The notes under the pieces are model-generated. The model worked only from the letters and a program-made list of their open reading frames with translations. It searched no databases and was not told the origin of the DNA. Shown here piece after piece: positions 36,456 through 45,251 of a stretch of DNA of 64,000 nucleotides. Numbering within the stretch: position 1 is the first letter of the stretch; each line of letters begins with the position of its first letter. A program made the position numbers and the translations under genes. The stretch covers positions 124,001-188,000 of the forward strand of contig JBAOIH010000010.1 of assembly GCA_037045645.1 (NCBI GenBank), given 5' to 3'. The DNA comes from Nocardioides sp. Its GTDB lineage: Bacteria; Actinomycetota; Actinomycetes; Propionibacteriales; Nocardioidaceae.

Positions 36456-36839
36456 ATGCCCGTCCAGGTCCGGCGCATCTATGAGCCCCCGTCCGACGAC
36501 GACGGGCAACGGGTGCTGGTCGATCGGCTGTGGCCGCGCGGGATCAGCAAAGCGCGTGCCGACCTGGACGACTGGGCCAAGGCCGTCGCACCGTCGACCG
36601 ACCTGCGCAAGTGGTATGCCCACGACCCTGCGAAATGGAAGGAGTTCGCCAAGCGCTATCGCGCCGAGTTGAAGTCGGATCCGGAGCAGAAGGAAGCCTT
36701 GGCCGCACTGCGCGAGCGCGCCGCCGCAGGTCCCCTCACGCTGCTCACGGCCTCGAAGGCCGTCGACATCAGTGAGGCCGCGGTGCTGGCCGAGCACCTC
36801 AATCGGAGTCTGGCGGCGTCGAAGAAGCCGCGGTCGTGA
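36456..36839 (+). CDS. DUF488 family protein
   Basis: A 127-residue protein of the DUF488 family, with the typical VRRIYEPPSDDDGQRVLVDRLWPRGISKARADLDDW start and a C-terminal LTASKAVDISEAAVLAEHL. The family occurs widely in bacteria; no activity is established. Its last 41 bases overlap the convergent GNAT gene. Confidence 0.9.
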   Translation: MPVQVRRIYEPPSDDDGQRVLVDRLWPRGISKARADLDDWAKAVAPSTDLRKWYAHDPAKWKEFAKRYRAELKSDPEQKEALAALRERAAAGPLTLLTASKAVDISEAAVLAEHLNRSLAASKKPRS

Positions 36840-37107
36840 GGTCGGCGTACTCCGGATGCCGCGCGATCCACGCCCGGACGTACGAACATCTCGGCACCAC
36901 CCGTCGACCCCCCGTCGCGCGGATGTCGTCGAGGGCTGCCTTGACCAGATCGCCCGCGATCCCCTTGCCCTGATGGGCCCGATCGACTTCTGTGTGATGC
37001 AGCACGATCGTGTCGTCGGTGAGCAGGTAGTCGGCCAGTCCGACGAGTTCACCGTCGTCACGGACCTCATAGCGGGCAGCGGCTTCGTTGTGGGTCACCT
37101 CGATCAC
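36799..37107 (-). CDS. Small GNAT-type N-acetyltransferase, paralog
   Basis: A 102-residue YidJ-type acetyltransferase, read from a GTG at 37107. The acetyl-CoA loop is TEVDRAHQGKGIAGDLVKAA and the following DDIRATGGRRVVPRCSYVRAWI mirrors the paralog at 36147-36449. The stop lies inside the 3' end of the DUF488 gene. It is divergent from the aldehyde dehydrogenase gene. The substrate is unknown. Confidence 0.87.
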   Translation of the reverse strand: MIEVTHNEAAARYEVRDDGELVGLADYLLTDDTIVLHHTEVDRAHQGKGIAGDLVKAALDDIRATGGRRVVPRCSYVRAWIARHPEYADLTTAASSTPPDSD

Positions 37108-37139
37108 GTCACCGACCCTAACGAGAGTGAGTTCACGCG

Positions 37140-38510
37140 ATGGAGAGCATCGACCAGCAGATCGGCGCGGCGCGACGGGCGTACGACTCGGGGCGGACCG
37201 CTTCGATGCAGTGGCGCCGCGAGCAACTCGAAGCCCTGGACCGGATGCTCGGCGAGAACTCGACGGCGATCGAGGAGGCCGTGCAGGCCGACCTCGGGCG
37301 GCACCCGCTCGACGCATTCGTGACCGAGGTGATGGAGAACCAGACCGAGGTCCGCTATCTCCTCAAGCATCTCGACGACTTCACCCGCGATCGGAAGGTG
37401 AAGTCGCTGCCGGGCCTGGCCCCTTCGCGCGCGTACATCCGGCGCGAGCCCCTCGGCACCGTGCTGGTGATCGGGCCGTGGAACTTCCCCGTACACCTGC
37501 TGATGATGCCGCTGGCTGGCGCGCTCGCGGCAGGCAACAGCGTCGTACTCAAACCGAGCGAACTGGCTCCCGGCTCGTCGCGGATCGTCGCCGAACTGAT
37601 CCCGCGCTATCTCGATCCCGAGGCCGTGCAGGTCGTCGAGGGCGGCATCGACGAGACGACCTATCTGCTCGACCAGCGCTGGGACCACATCTTCTACACG
37701 GGTTCGACGCGGGTCGGCTCGATCGTGATGGCGGCCGCCGCGAAGCACTGCACGCCGGTCACCTTGGAGTTGGGCGGCAAGTGTCCGGTCTGGGTGGACG
37801 AGACGTTCCCGCTCAAGCGGACCGCACGCTGGCTGGCCTGGGGGCGTTTCTCCAATGCCGGTCAGACCTGCGTCGCGCCCGACTACGTGCTGTGTCCGCC
37901 CGGCGTTGCGGCACCGTTGGCGGCGGCGTTGGAGAAGGAGGTACGCCGGGTCTACGGCTCCGACGTCAAGGCATCACCCGACTATCCGCGGATCATCAAC
38001 GAGCAGCATGCGACTCGGCTGCAGGGGCTCCTCGGCGACGGACGCGTGGCCTTCGGGGGCGAGGTCGACGTCGCCGCGCGCTATGTCGCGCCGACCGTGC
38101 TGCTCGACGTGGAGGTGGACGCCCCGGTGATGGCCGAGGAGATCTTCGGACCGATCCTGCCGATCATCGAGGTGGCCGACCACCACGCGGCGATCGCCGA
38201 GATCCGAGGCCGAGAGAAGCCGCTCGCGCTCTATGCCTTCACCTCCGACGAGGCGATCCAGCAGGACCTGGTCCACGGCACCTCGTCCGGCGGTGTCGTC
38301 TTCGGTGCGGTGATGCTGCACCTGGGCGTGCCTACCCTGCCTTTCGGCGGCGTCGGCGCCAGCGGGATGGGCAACTACCACGGCGAACACAGCGTGCGTA
38401 CGTTCAGCCACGAGCGCGCGATCCTGCACAAGGGCAAGGGCCCCGACGTGGCCCGGATGGCGCGCGCGCCGTTCACGAAGTTCAAGGACAAGGCCCTGCG
38501 GCGGGCGTGA
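37140..38510 (+). CDS. Aldehyde dehydrogenase family protein
   Basis: A 456-residue NAD(P)-dependent aldehyde dehydrogenase, of the short class-3 type. Visible: the WNFPVHLL cofactor region, FYTGSTRVGSIV, the general-base Glu in LELGGKCPVWV, and the catalytic Cys in SNAGQTCVAPDYVL near residue 245. The C-terminal FGGVGASGMGNYHGEHSVRTFSHER is typical of class-3/fatty aldehyde dehydrogenases. There is no C-terminal membrane anchor. The substrate is not determinable; it is not adjacent to the acyl-reductase-like gene. Confidence 0.94.
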   Translation: MESIDQQIGAARRAYDSGRTASMQWRREQLEALDRMLGENSTAIEEAVQADLGRHPLDAFVTEVMENQTEVRYLLKHLDDFTRDRKVKSLPGLAPSRAYIRREPLGTVLVIGPWNFPVHLLMMPLAGALAAGNSVVLKPSELAPGSSRIVAELIPRYLDPEAVQVVEGGIDETTYLLDQRWDHIFYTGSTRVGSIVMAAAAKHCTPVTLELGGKCPVWVDETFPLKRTARWLAWGRFSNAGQTCVAPDYVLCPPGVAAPLAAALEKEVRRVYGSDVKASPDYPRIINEQHATRLQGLLGDGRVAFGGEVDVAARYVAPTVLLDVEVDAPVMAEEIFGPILPIIEVADHHAAIAEIRGREKPLALYAFTSDEAIQQDLVHGTSSGGVVFGAVMLHLGVPTLPFGGVGASGMGNYHGEHSVRTFSHERAILHKGKGPDVARMARAPFTKFKDKALRRA

Positions 38511-38521
38511 GACACCCCCCG

Positions 38522-38714
38522 ATGGTTGAGGAGGGCGAAGCCCGTCTCGAAACCACACCCGACCCTCGGTGGTTGAGGAGGGCGAAGCCCGTCTCGAAAC
38601 CACACCCGACGAACGCACAGTGGTTTCGAGACGCCCGCTCCGCGGGCTCCTCAACCACCGGCAACACCGGACCCCCCGGTGGTTGAGGAGGGCGAAGCCC
38701 GTCTCGAAACCACC
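38522..38714. repeat. Family A repeat cluster, four copies
   Basis: Copies at 38522-38556, 38568-38603 and 38678-38714 read GGTTGAGGAGGGCGAAGCCC ... TCGAAACCAC. One at 38620-38661 is inverted (GTGGTTTCGAGACGCCCGCT ... CTCAACCACCGG). They fill the gap between two convergent genes (aldehyde dehydrogenase and CDF exporter), so they probably also stop transcription. Confidence 0.9.
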
Positions 38715-38725
38715 CGCCGCGCGAC

Positions 38726-39631
38726 CTACCAGTCGTACGACAAGCACTCCGCGCCGGGCGCGGCCTCCACCTGCAGCGTGGCGTGGGCAATCCCAAAGCG
38801 AGTCCGCAACACGGAACTGGCCTCGGCCAATGCCGCAGCCCCGACGTCTGGTGAGGCGACCAGGTGCGCAGTGGCGACGTTCATCCCTGAGGTCAGTTGC
38901 CACACGTGCAGGTCGTGCACCTGGCGTACGCCGCCCACCGACTCCAACGCCGCCAGGATCTCACGCGGCTCCACATCCGCGGGGGCGTGCTGACCCAGCA
39001 CGGCCAGCACTTCACGCCCGAGCATGACCGCTCGTACGGCGACGAAGACCGCGATCGCCAGCGCGATCACGGTGTCCCACACCGGCGACCCGGTGACAGC
39101 CACCAGCACACCGGCCGCGATCACCCCGAGGGAGCCGAGAGCGTCGGCGAGCACTTCTAGATAGGCGCCCTTGACGTTCAGGCTCTCCGCCGCCCCGCCG
39201 CGCAGCAGGGCCAAGGAGATCAGGTTGATCACCAGACCGACCGCACCGACGATCAACATCATCGTCGAGGCCGGGGACACCGACGCACCGATCCGGCCAA
39301 TCGCTTCGATCGCGATATAGACCGAGACCCCGAGCATCATCAGCACGGCCAGCCCCGAGGCGAAGACCTCGGCGCGATAGGAGCCGAACGTACGCCTTCC
39401 CGTGCTGTCCGGACGCGTCGCGATCCGGGTCGCCACCAGCGCCGCACCGAGCGTCACCACGTCCGCGGCCATATGCCCCGCGTCGCTGATCAGCGCGAGC
39501 GACTGCGAGGCGATCCCGGCGACGAGTTCGACGACGAAGAAGGTCGCGACCAGCACAAAGGCCACCGCCAACCGCCAGCGGTGTCGCCCCGCCGCCGAGT
39601 GCCCGTGTCCATGCCCGTGCCCGTGTCCCAT
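38726..39631 (-). CDS. Cation diffusion facilitator (CzcD-like metal exporter)
   Basis: A 301-residue CDF transporter exporting divalent metal such as zinc by proton antiport. The N-terminal GHGHGHGHGH tail is a metal buffer. Six membrane helices are visible, with the metal-site motif ISDAGHMAADV in helix 2 and VLADALGSLGVI in helix 5. A cytoplasmic C-terminal domain begins around VRQVHDLHVWQLTSG. The metal specificity is inference. Confidence 0.93.
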   Translation of the reverse strand: MGHGHGHGHGHSAAGRHRWRLAVAFVLVATFFVVELVAGIASQSLALISDAGHMAADVVTLGAALVATRIATRPDSTGRRTFGSYRAEVFASGLAVLMMLGVSVYIAIEAIGRIGASVSPASTMMLIVGAVGLVINLISLALLRGGAAESLNVKGAYLEVLADALGSLGVIAAGVLVAVTGSPVWDTVIALAIAVFVAVRAVMLGREVLAVLGQHAPADVEPREILAALESVGGVRQVHDLHVWQLTSGMNVATAHLVASPDVGAAALAEASSVLRTRFGIAHATLQVEAAPGAECLSYDW

Positions 39632-39660
39632 CGGCCCCAGCCTGCCACCCGGTGCGCGAC

Positions 39661-39733
39661 TTCACGCGTACGCTCGAACTCGCGCATTGTGGAACGTTCC
39701 AACCGCACGCCTTCACGCGTACGCTCGAACTCG
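39661..39733. repeat. Family B repeat pair (CACGCGTACGCTCGAACTCG)
   Basis: Two copies, cores at 39661-39682 and 39712-39733, separated by ~29 bases of different sequence, in the gap between the CDF gene and a topoisomerase remnant. Same paired layout as at 25265-25338, with unrelated spacer sequence. Confidence 0.85.
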
Positions 39734-39818
39734 CGCAGGGTTGATCCCCTCCGAGCCGCCGGACCTCCTGACCCTTTGGGGTGCGGTCCGGCACCCCGAC
39801 CACGGCCTACCGTGCCCC

Positions 39819-39972
39819 ATGACCAGACTGCGCCACGTCCGTCCGCAGATGCCGAGCTGGACCCGCAAGCGAGCCGGGCGCGGCTTCAGTTATCGCGACC
39901 AGCACGGCGACGCGCTGCCGCCCGAAGAGGGTCGAGCGGATCAAATCGCTGGCAATCCCGCCGTCGAGCTGA
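39819..39972 (+). pseudogene. DNA topoisomerase IB remnant (N-terminal ~50 codons)
   Basis: The reading frame from 39819 gives a peptide (MTRLRHVRPQMPSW..., then GRGFSYRDQHGDALPPEE) that matches the N-terminus of actinobacterial DNA topoisomerase IB. After PPEE, one extra G in the GGG run at about 39929-39931 throws the frame. In the corrected frame the next residues are VERIKSLAIPPSS and then a TGA at 39970-39972. Only this N-terminal scrap remains; the catalytic domain is absent, and the universal stress gene begins two bases later on the other strand. I infer a decayed gene. Confidence 0.75.
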
Positions 39973-39973
39973 C

Positions 39974-40846
39974 TCAGCCGACCGGCGGCTCGTAGTCACG
40001 CGGCACGACCACCATCGGCACCGGCAGCGCCCGCGAGATCCGGTTGGCCGACGCGCTGAGGAAGACCTGACGCGGGCCTGCGAGCCGGCCCGAGCCGATC
40101 AGCACCATCTCGGTGTCGTCGAACTCCAGCGATTTCACGCACTTGCCGAGAGACTTCCCGGTGCCGACGACGCCCGTCACGCCGGTCGACAGTTGCGACG
40201 CGGCGCGGGCCACCAGAGAAGACTCGTGCGCCTCGGCTGCCGCGATCCGCTCGTCGCGGCTCTCGTCGTGCTTGTCCAGTGCCAGCAGGGACATCAACCG
40301 CAGGGGTACGCCGCGCGCGGCCGCCGCCGCGATGGCGACCTCCAGCAGTGCGTCGGCGCCGTGTCGATCACCGAGCGCACAGGTAATGCGGGTGATCGCC
40401 GGATGGCCCCGATATCCCTTGGGCGCCAGCGCGACCGGCACCGGCGCCGAATGCAGCAGGGAGCCCGCGACGCTGCCGATCTTGAGTCGACCCATGGGTC
40501 CACTCGACGCGGCGCCCACCACGATCCCCTCCGCCTCCGGGCCCAACTCGCCCTGGGTGGCCGCCTCGATCAAGCCCGCGGTGATCGAGTCTGCTCGGCG
40601 CAGATGACCACGTGCTTCGATGCCCTCGGGAATACGAGCCAGCGCCTTGTCCAGCCAGCCGCGAGCCTGGGATTCGAGTGCGGCCTGATAGGCCTTGTCC
40701 GGCGAATACATGTCGAAGGTCGGTTCGTCGCTGGGCAGCACGACCACCACATCGAGCGTGGCCTCGCGCGACCCCGCCAAGGTGGCGGCCAGGTTGATCG
40801 CCTCGACACCGCGCTTTCCGGGCACGTACCCGACAACAATTCTCAC
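39974..40846 (-). CDS. Universal stress protein, tandem UspA domains
   Basis: A 290-residue protein with two UspA domains in tandem (about residues 1-143 and 150-290). The ATP-binding glycine motif is clearest in the first domain (VVGAASSGPMGRLKIGSVAG) and in the second (LIGSGRLAGPRQVFLSASA). It is cytoplasmic and usually induced in stationary phase or low oxygen. The start is the ATG at 40846. The divergent gap to 40983 holds its promoter. Confidence 0.9.
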   Translation of the reverse strand: MRIVVGYVPGKRGVEAINLAATLAGSREATLDVVVVLPSDEPTFDMYSPDKAYQAALESQARGWLDKALARIPEGIEARGHLRRADSITAGLIEAATQGELGPEAEGIVVGAASSGPMGRLKIGSVAGSLLHSAPVPVALAPKGYRGHPAITRITCALGDRHGADALLEVAIAAAAARGVPLRLMSLLALDKHDESRDERIAAAEAHESSLVARAASQLSTGVTGVVGTGKSLGKCVKSLEFDDTEMVLIGSGRLAGPRQVFLSASANRISRALPVPMVVVPRDYEPPVG

Positions 40847-40982
40847 GTCGTCTCCTTCTCGCTCCCGAGTGGTGGCGGGTCGAGGGTAGTGGCCCCGAAG
40901 ACCTCATCGAAGCGAAATCAACAGAATTGCGGACGCCGATGCTCGCTGACTGCTACTTTCCAGCGCGCACCAAGGGAAAGGG

Positions 40983-42380
40983 ATGGCGATGGCACAACAT
41001 CAAGACGTCGCGGAGTCGGGCCAGGGATCGGCTCACCTTTCCCGGACACTCGGACTCTGGGCGATCGTCGCCCTCGGTCTGGGCTACATGACCCCGACGG
41101 TCATTTTCGACACCTTCGGCATCGTCGCCGACGAGACCAACGGCGTGGTGCCCAGTGCGTACGTCCTGGCGCTGGTCGCGATGACCTTCACCGCCATCTC
41201 GTACGGCCGGATGACCCGCGTCTTCCCGTCCGCCGGGTCGGCGTACACCTATACGTCGAACACGATGAACCCCAACCTGGGCTTCCTGATCGGCTGGTCG
41301 TCGCTGTTGGACTACCTGCTGTTGCCGTTGGTCAATGCGTTGATCATCCGCAGTTATATGGAGTCGTTCTTCCCCGACGTGCCGCCGTGGATCTGGGTGG
41401 CGGTCTATGTCGTGGCCATCACCACGATGGTGACGGTCTCGATGACCAACACCTCGAGGGTCAACGGCCTGCTCGTGGTGTTCGAGGTCGTCCTGATCGC
41501 GGTCTTCCTCGTGCTGGCGATTCGCGCCTTGTCCCAGGGCGACGGCAACGGCACCATCTTCTCCAGTGCCCCGGCCTGGCATGGCGGCGTCGAACTCGGG
41601 CATGTGATCACGGGGGCGACCCTGGTGTGCTTCTCGTTCATCGGCTTCGACGCAATCACGATGTACACCGAAGAGGCCAAGGACCCCGACACCGTGCCGC
41701 GCGCGATCGTGCTGGCGTTGATGATCGGCGGCGCGATCTTCTTCATCGCCGCCTGGTTCACCCAGTCGCTGTTCCCCGACCTGTCGGACTTCAGCAAGGA
41801 CTCACTGGAAAACAGTGCGCTGCCACAGATCGCGTTCCTGGTCGGTGGCACCGCCTTCAAGATCCTGCTGACCTCCGCTGCGTTCGCCGCGACCGTCGCC
41901 TCCAGCCTGGCCTCGCACGCCTCGGTCGCGCGCCTGCTCTATGTGATGGGCCGCAACGGCACCGGGCCCGTATCGAAGTTTTTCGGCCAGGTGTCGCCAC
42001 GGTTCCGTACGCCCGCCGCCGCCATCATCTTCGTCGGCGTCGTCTCGCTCGGGGCGATCCCGTTCAACCTCGACTTCATCGCCGCGCTGATCAACTTCGG
42101 CGCCCTGATCGCGTTCAGTTTCGTCAACCTGACCGTGATCGCGCACTTCGCCGTACGCAAGGGAGAGCGCGGCACGGCCCAGGAGATCTTCCGCAACATC
42201 GTGCTGCCGCTGATCGGCGTCTGCTTCACCCTCGTGCTGTGGGCCAAACTGTCCCACGACTCGCGCAACTACGGCCTGGTCTGGTTCGGCATCGGGATCC
42301 TGGTGCTGCTGTGGGTGACCAGATTCTTCCAGAAGCCGCTGACGATCAACATGGGCGACGAGGACCTGGCCGAGGCCTGA
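40983..42380 (+). CDS. APC-superfamily amino acid permease
   Basis: A 465-residue permease with 12 or so membrane helices. Signature features: LGYMTPTVIFDTFGIV in helix 1 (unwound region), SAGSAYTYTSNTMNP in helix 2 and SFIGFDAITMYTEEAKDP in helix 6. It resembles the amino acid/polyamine/organocation group. The substrate is not determinable. An AAGGGAAAGG site precedes the ATG at 40983. Confidence 0.92.
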   Translation: MAMAQHQDVAESGQGSAHLSRTLGLWAIVALGLGYMTPTVIFDTFGIVADETNGVVPSAYVLALVAMTFTAISYGRMTRVFPSAGSAYTYTSNTMNPNLGFLIGWSSLLDYLLLPLVNALIIRSYMESFFPDVPPWIWVAVYVVAITTMVTVSMTNTSRVNGLLVVFEVVLIAVFLVLAIRALSQGDGNGTIFSSAPAWHGGVELGHVITGATLVCFSFIGFDAITMYTEEAKDPDTVPRAIVLALMIGGAIFFIAAWFTQSLFPDLSDFSKDSLENSALPQIAFLVGGTAFKILLTSAAFAATVASSLASHASVARLLYVMGRNGTGPVSKFFGQVSPRFRTPAAAIIFVGVVSLGAIPFNLDFIAALINFGALIAFSFVNLTVIAHFAVRKGERGTAQEIFRNIVLPLIGVCFTLVLWAKLSHDSRNYGLVWFGIGILVLLWVTRFFQKPLTINMGDEDLAEA

Positions 42381-42419
42381 TCTCCCTCTAGTGCCGGTCG
42401 GACGTTAACTGGTAATTCA

Positions 42420-42436
42420 CTGTCACCGGGTGACAG
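42420..42436. terminator. Perfect 17-base palindrome between convergent genes
   Basis: CTGTCACCGGGTGACAG has arms of eight bases around a central G, in the gap between the permease stop and the stop of the hypothetical gene read from the other side. It is too short for a strong hairpin without a loop. It could be a protein-binding site or a weak terminator. No poly-T follows on either strand. Confidence 0.35.
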
Positions 42437-42464
42437 CAATCTTCCCCGTTGTCGGCTGACCTGC

Positions 42465-42938
42465 TCATCTGATCGGGTCGTGCACACCCTTGATCACGAA
42501 GTACGACCCGCGGATCGTCCCGGCCAGCTTGGACTTCTGCCGCGCCCACTTGAAGGCGTCGAGTTCGACCGGAGGCTCCATGCCCTCGGACAGCTTGAAC
42601 CCGACGGCGCGCTTGCCGCCGTCTTCGCGGGTGTAGAGCACGTTGACCGCCAGCCCCGACTCATAGAAGACGTGCACCCAGTGGATGCCGTCGACCTCGG
42701 CGATCGACACCTCCAGCGGCCTCGACGCGATCTCGATGTCGCGCTCACTGGCCAGGATCTCGGCCACCCAGGCCACGGTCGCCGGGTCCTCGTCAGCAGG
42801 AGTCACGGCGAAGTCGTGATCGTACTTGTTCTTGAAATAGCGCGCCTCGTTGGCCCGCAACCCGGCGAGCGCCTCGGCCACGGGAGAGGACTGGAGTCCC
42901 TGCGTGGAGACATCCTTGAAGTCGACGACGTGGCCCAT
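42465..42938 (-). CDS. Uncharacterised protein
   Basis: A 157-residue protein I do not recognise. A very good ribosome-binding site (AGGAGGAATC) precedes the ATG at 42938, which supports expression. No signal peptide, membrane helix or metal motif was seen. It has a beta-rich middle (WVHVFYESGLAVNVLYTRE) and a basic C-terminus (FKWARQKSKLAGTIRG). It lies between the APC permease and the molybdopterin oxidoreductase. Confidence 0.8.
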   Translation of the reverse strand: MGHVVDFKDVSTQGLQSSPVAEALAGLRANEARYFKNKYDHDFAVTPADEDPATVAWVAEILASERDIEIASRPLEVSIAEVDGIHWVHVFYESGLAVNVLYTREDGGKRAVGFKLSEGMEPPVELDAFKWARQKSKLAGTIRGSYFVIKGVHDPIR

Positions 42939-42971
42939 GATTCCTCCTAAGACGAGTGCGGCAGCGCGAAA

Positions 42972-45077
42972 CTAGCAGCCCGGCGCGATCTGCACCGGCA
43001 CCCCGTTCAGGTGCGACATCCCCGCAAGCGGTTCGACCACATCACTGGGCGTCAGCAGGTTGCTGTTGGCGCCGCGCCAGCCATGCGGCACGGCGATGGT
43101 GCCCGGTCGCAGTTCGTCGGTGAGTTTGGCGTACGACTCGATCCGGCCGCTGCGCGAGGTGACCGTGATCGCCTCACCGTCGGTGATCCCGTACGTCGCC
43201 GCATCGTCAGGGTGTACGCGCACCTCGTGGCGCCGCTCGCCCTTCATCAGTGTCGGGCTGCGATGCAGCCAGGAGTTCAACGACCGCATCTCGCGCAGGC
43301 CGATCATCCGCAGCGGGAAGTCGGGATCGTCCTCGCGCCGCAAGGCGGTGATCGCGTCCAGGATCTGTGGAGCGGCCAGCTCGACGCGCGCGTTCGGGTG
43401 GCGTACGACCTTCTCTCGCAGACCGGTCGGCGCGAACTCCGCGAGACGGATCCCGTGTGGGTGCTCGCGCAGTCGTTTGGGGTTCAGGCCGCCTCGACGC
43501 AGACCGAAGCGGTCACCGTACGGCCCGATCCGCAGCACCAACTCGACCATCTGCCTTGGCCGGAGCATCGGCAGCCGCCGCGCGATCCGCGTGACCCACG
43601 AGTTGGCGCCGGGGACGAAGAGGGCGAAACCGGCGCGTGCGGCGATGTCGCGATAGATCTCCCACTCGTGGCGCGCCTCGCCATAGGGCTCGACGACGGC
43701 TTCGGTGTGCTGGAGGAAGGGGTAGGGCGTGGCGCCCGCGAAGATGATCGGGACGTCGTCTCGCTCCAGGAAGGTGACGGCGGGCAGTACGAAGTCGGCG
43801 TACTTGGCGGTCTCGCTGACGAACAGGTCGATGCACACGAGCAGGTCGAGCCGGGGCAGCGCCGCAGCCAGAGCGCCGCCGTCGGGCGTCGACATCACCG
43901 GATCACCGGCGGTGCAGAACATCGCCCGCACCTGCCCCTCGCCCGGCGTCGTGATCTCCTCGGCCAGCGTCGAGGCAGGAAAGGTGCCGATCACGTCGGG
44001 GTGGTCGCCGATGCGCGAGCGGCGGTCGGCGTATCCCAACTGCCCGGCCCGCTCGGCGAGGTCCTGCAACGGGATCACGTCCTGGGCGAAGAGCAGCCCA
44101 CCGGGCCGATCGAGGTTGCCCGTGACGATCGAGACGGCATCGAGCAGCGCATTGACCAGGGTGGCTTGGCGGCCCAGGCAGGTGCCCGTACGCCCATAGG
44201 TCGAGGCGCGGTCGGCGGTCGCGAAATCACGGGCAAGACGGCGTACGACCTCCGGCTCGACGCCGGTGATCTCGGCGGTCTCCTCGGGAGCGAAACGGTG
44301 CAACGTCGCCCGCAACGACTCCCACCCGGTGGTCTGCTCGGCGATCGCTTGGGCATCAACCAGGCCTTCGGCGTCGATGCTGTGCAGCAGGCTCAACAGC
44401 AGCCAGGCGTCGGAGTCGGGGTGCAGTGAGACGTGTTCGTACGCCTTCGCGGTCTCAGTGCGACGGGGATCGACCACGACGACTCGCCCACCGCGCTTGC
44501 TGATGTCGGCCAGGTCCTGACGGATCCGTGGCGCCCGCAGCAGGCCGCCGTGCGACACCAGCGGGTTGGCGCCGAGCATGAGCAGGAAGTCGGTGCGCGG
44601 CAGATCGGGGAAGGGAGTCTGCACGATCGCGTTGTAGAGCAGCTTGCTGGCGACCCAGCGGCTGTTGGTGTCCTGGGAGCCGGCCGTGTATTGCTTGACG
44701 TCTCCCAGCGCCGCTCCGAAACCACCGGTCCACAGGGCGGCCGAGTAGGAGAAGGCGCTCGGGTTGCCCAGATAGAACGCGATCGACTCGGGGCCGGTCT
44801 GGTCCCAAATGGTGCGCAGTCGGCTGGCGATCTCGTCGAGCGCCTCATCCCAGCTGACCTGCTCCAACTCCCCGGCGTCGTTGCGGCGCATGGGATGGAG
44901 CAGTCGATCGGGTGCGTTCTGGATCTCGGTGAACGAAACGCCCTTCGGGCACACGAATCCGCGCGAGAGCGGGTTGTCCGGGTCGGGAACGAGCGAGACG
45001 AGGCGGCCGTTCTCCACCGTGGCGATGAGTCCGCACAGCGGCTCGCACAGCCTGCAATAGGTGACGTGCTCGCTCAT
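42972..45077 (-). CDS. Molybdopterin oxidoreductase (formate dehydrogenase/DMSO reductase family)
   Basis: A 701-residue cytoplasmic molybdopterin enzyme with an N-terminal [4Fe-4S] cluster motif: C8, C11, C15 and C43 (YCRLCEPLC ... GFVCPKG). The four family domains follow, including the C-terminal Molydop_binding domain (VRVHPDDAATYGITDGEAI, then PHGWRGANSN). No Tat signal or selenocysteine was seen, and there is no separate electron-transfer subunit nearby. The substrate is not determinable; it resembles assimilatory or formate-type enzymes. A small gene follows upstream in the same direction. Confidence 0.9.
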   Translation of the reverse strand: MSEHVTYCRLCEPLCGLIATVENGRLVSLVPDPDNPLSRGFVCPKGVSFTEIQNAPDRLLHPMRRNDAGELEQVSWDEALDEIASRLRTIWDQTGPESIAFYLGNPSAFSYSAALWTGGFGAALGDVKQYTAGSQDTNSRWVASKLLYNAIVQTPFPDLPRTDFLLMLGANPLVSHGGLLRAPRIRQDLADISKRGGRVVVVDPRRTETAKAYEHVSLHPDSDAWLLLSLLHSIDAEGLVDAQAIAEQTTGWESLRATLHRFAPEETAEITGVEPEVVRRLARDFATADRASTYGRTGTCLGRQATLVNALLDAVSIVTGNLDRPGGLLFAQDVIPLQDLAERAGQLGYADRRSRIGDHPDVIGTFPASTLAEEITTPGEGQVRAMFCTAGDPVMSTPDGGALAAALPRLDLLVCIDLFVSETAKYADFVLPAVTFLERDDVPIIFAGATPYPFLQHTEAVVEPYGEARHEWEIYRDIAARAGFALFVPGANSWVTRIARRLPMLRPRQMVELVLRIGPYGDRFGLRRGGLNPKRLREHPHGIRLAEFAPTGLREKVVRHPNARVELAAPQILDAITALRREDDPDFPLRMIGLREMRSLNSWLHRSPTLMKGERRHEVRVHPDDAATYGITDGEAITVTSRSGRIESYAKLTDELRPGTIAVPHGWRGANSNLLTPSDVVEPLAGMSHLNGVPVQIAPGC

Positions 45078-45086
45078 CGAGCCAGG

Positions 45087-45233
45087 TCAGCCTCGGCGCT
45101 TGTCGCGAGCCTTCTTGATCGCGTCCTTGGCGACGTCGCGGAAGAAGAGCGCAGCCCCTTTGGGGTCCTCCTTGGCGCCCTTCAGCATCGCCTTGAGCAT
45201 TTCCTTCTGTTCTTCACGCTTGGGATCAGCCAT
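45087..45233 (-). CDS. Small basic protein (48 residues), uncharacterised
   Basis: A 48-residue reading frame (MADPKREEQKEMLKAMLKGA..., ends KKARDKRRG) with a high Lys/Arg/Glu content, predicted as one long helix or coiled coil. It lies ten bases upstream of the molybdopterin oxidoreductase on the same strand. I do not recognise it. The ATG at 45233 is the only good start. Reality is supported by its tight spacing and sensible codon use, but not by any motif. Confidence 0.55.
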   Translation of the reverse strand: MADPKREEQKEMLKAMLKGAKEDPKGAALFFRDVAKDAIKKARDKRRG

Positions 45234-45251
45234 GCCAGATTGAAACACGTT

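Noticed and set aside
38522..38714. CRISPR array from repeated GGTTGAGGAG units
   Set aside because: Copies occur in both orientations with irregular spacing and share hairpin cores; they belong to a dispersed repeat family seen elsewhere in the window.
39473..42391. Very long plus-strand reading frame (972 codons) over the universal stress and APC genes
   Set aside because: High-GC shadow frame: Arg/Pro/Gly/His-rich product without any motif, covering real genes (stress protein on the other strand, permease in another frame).
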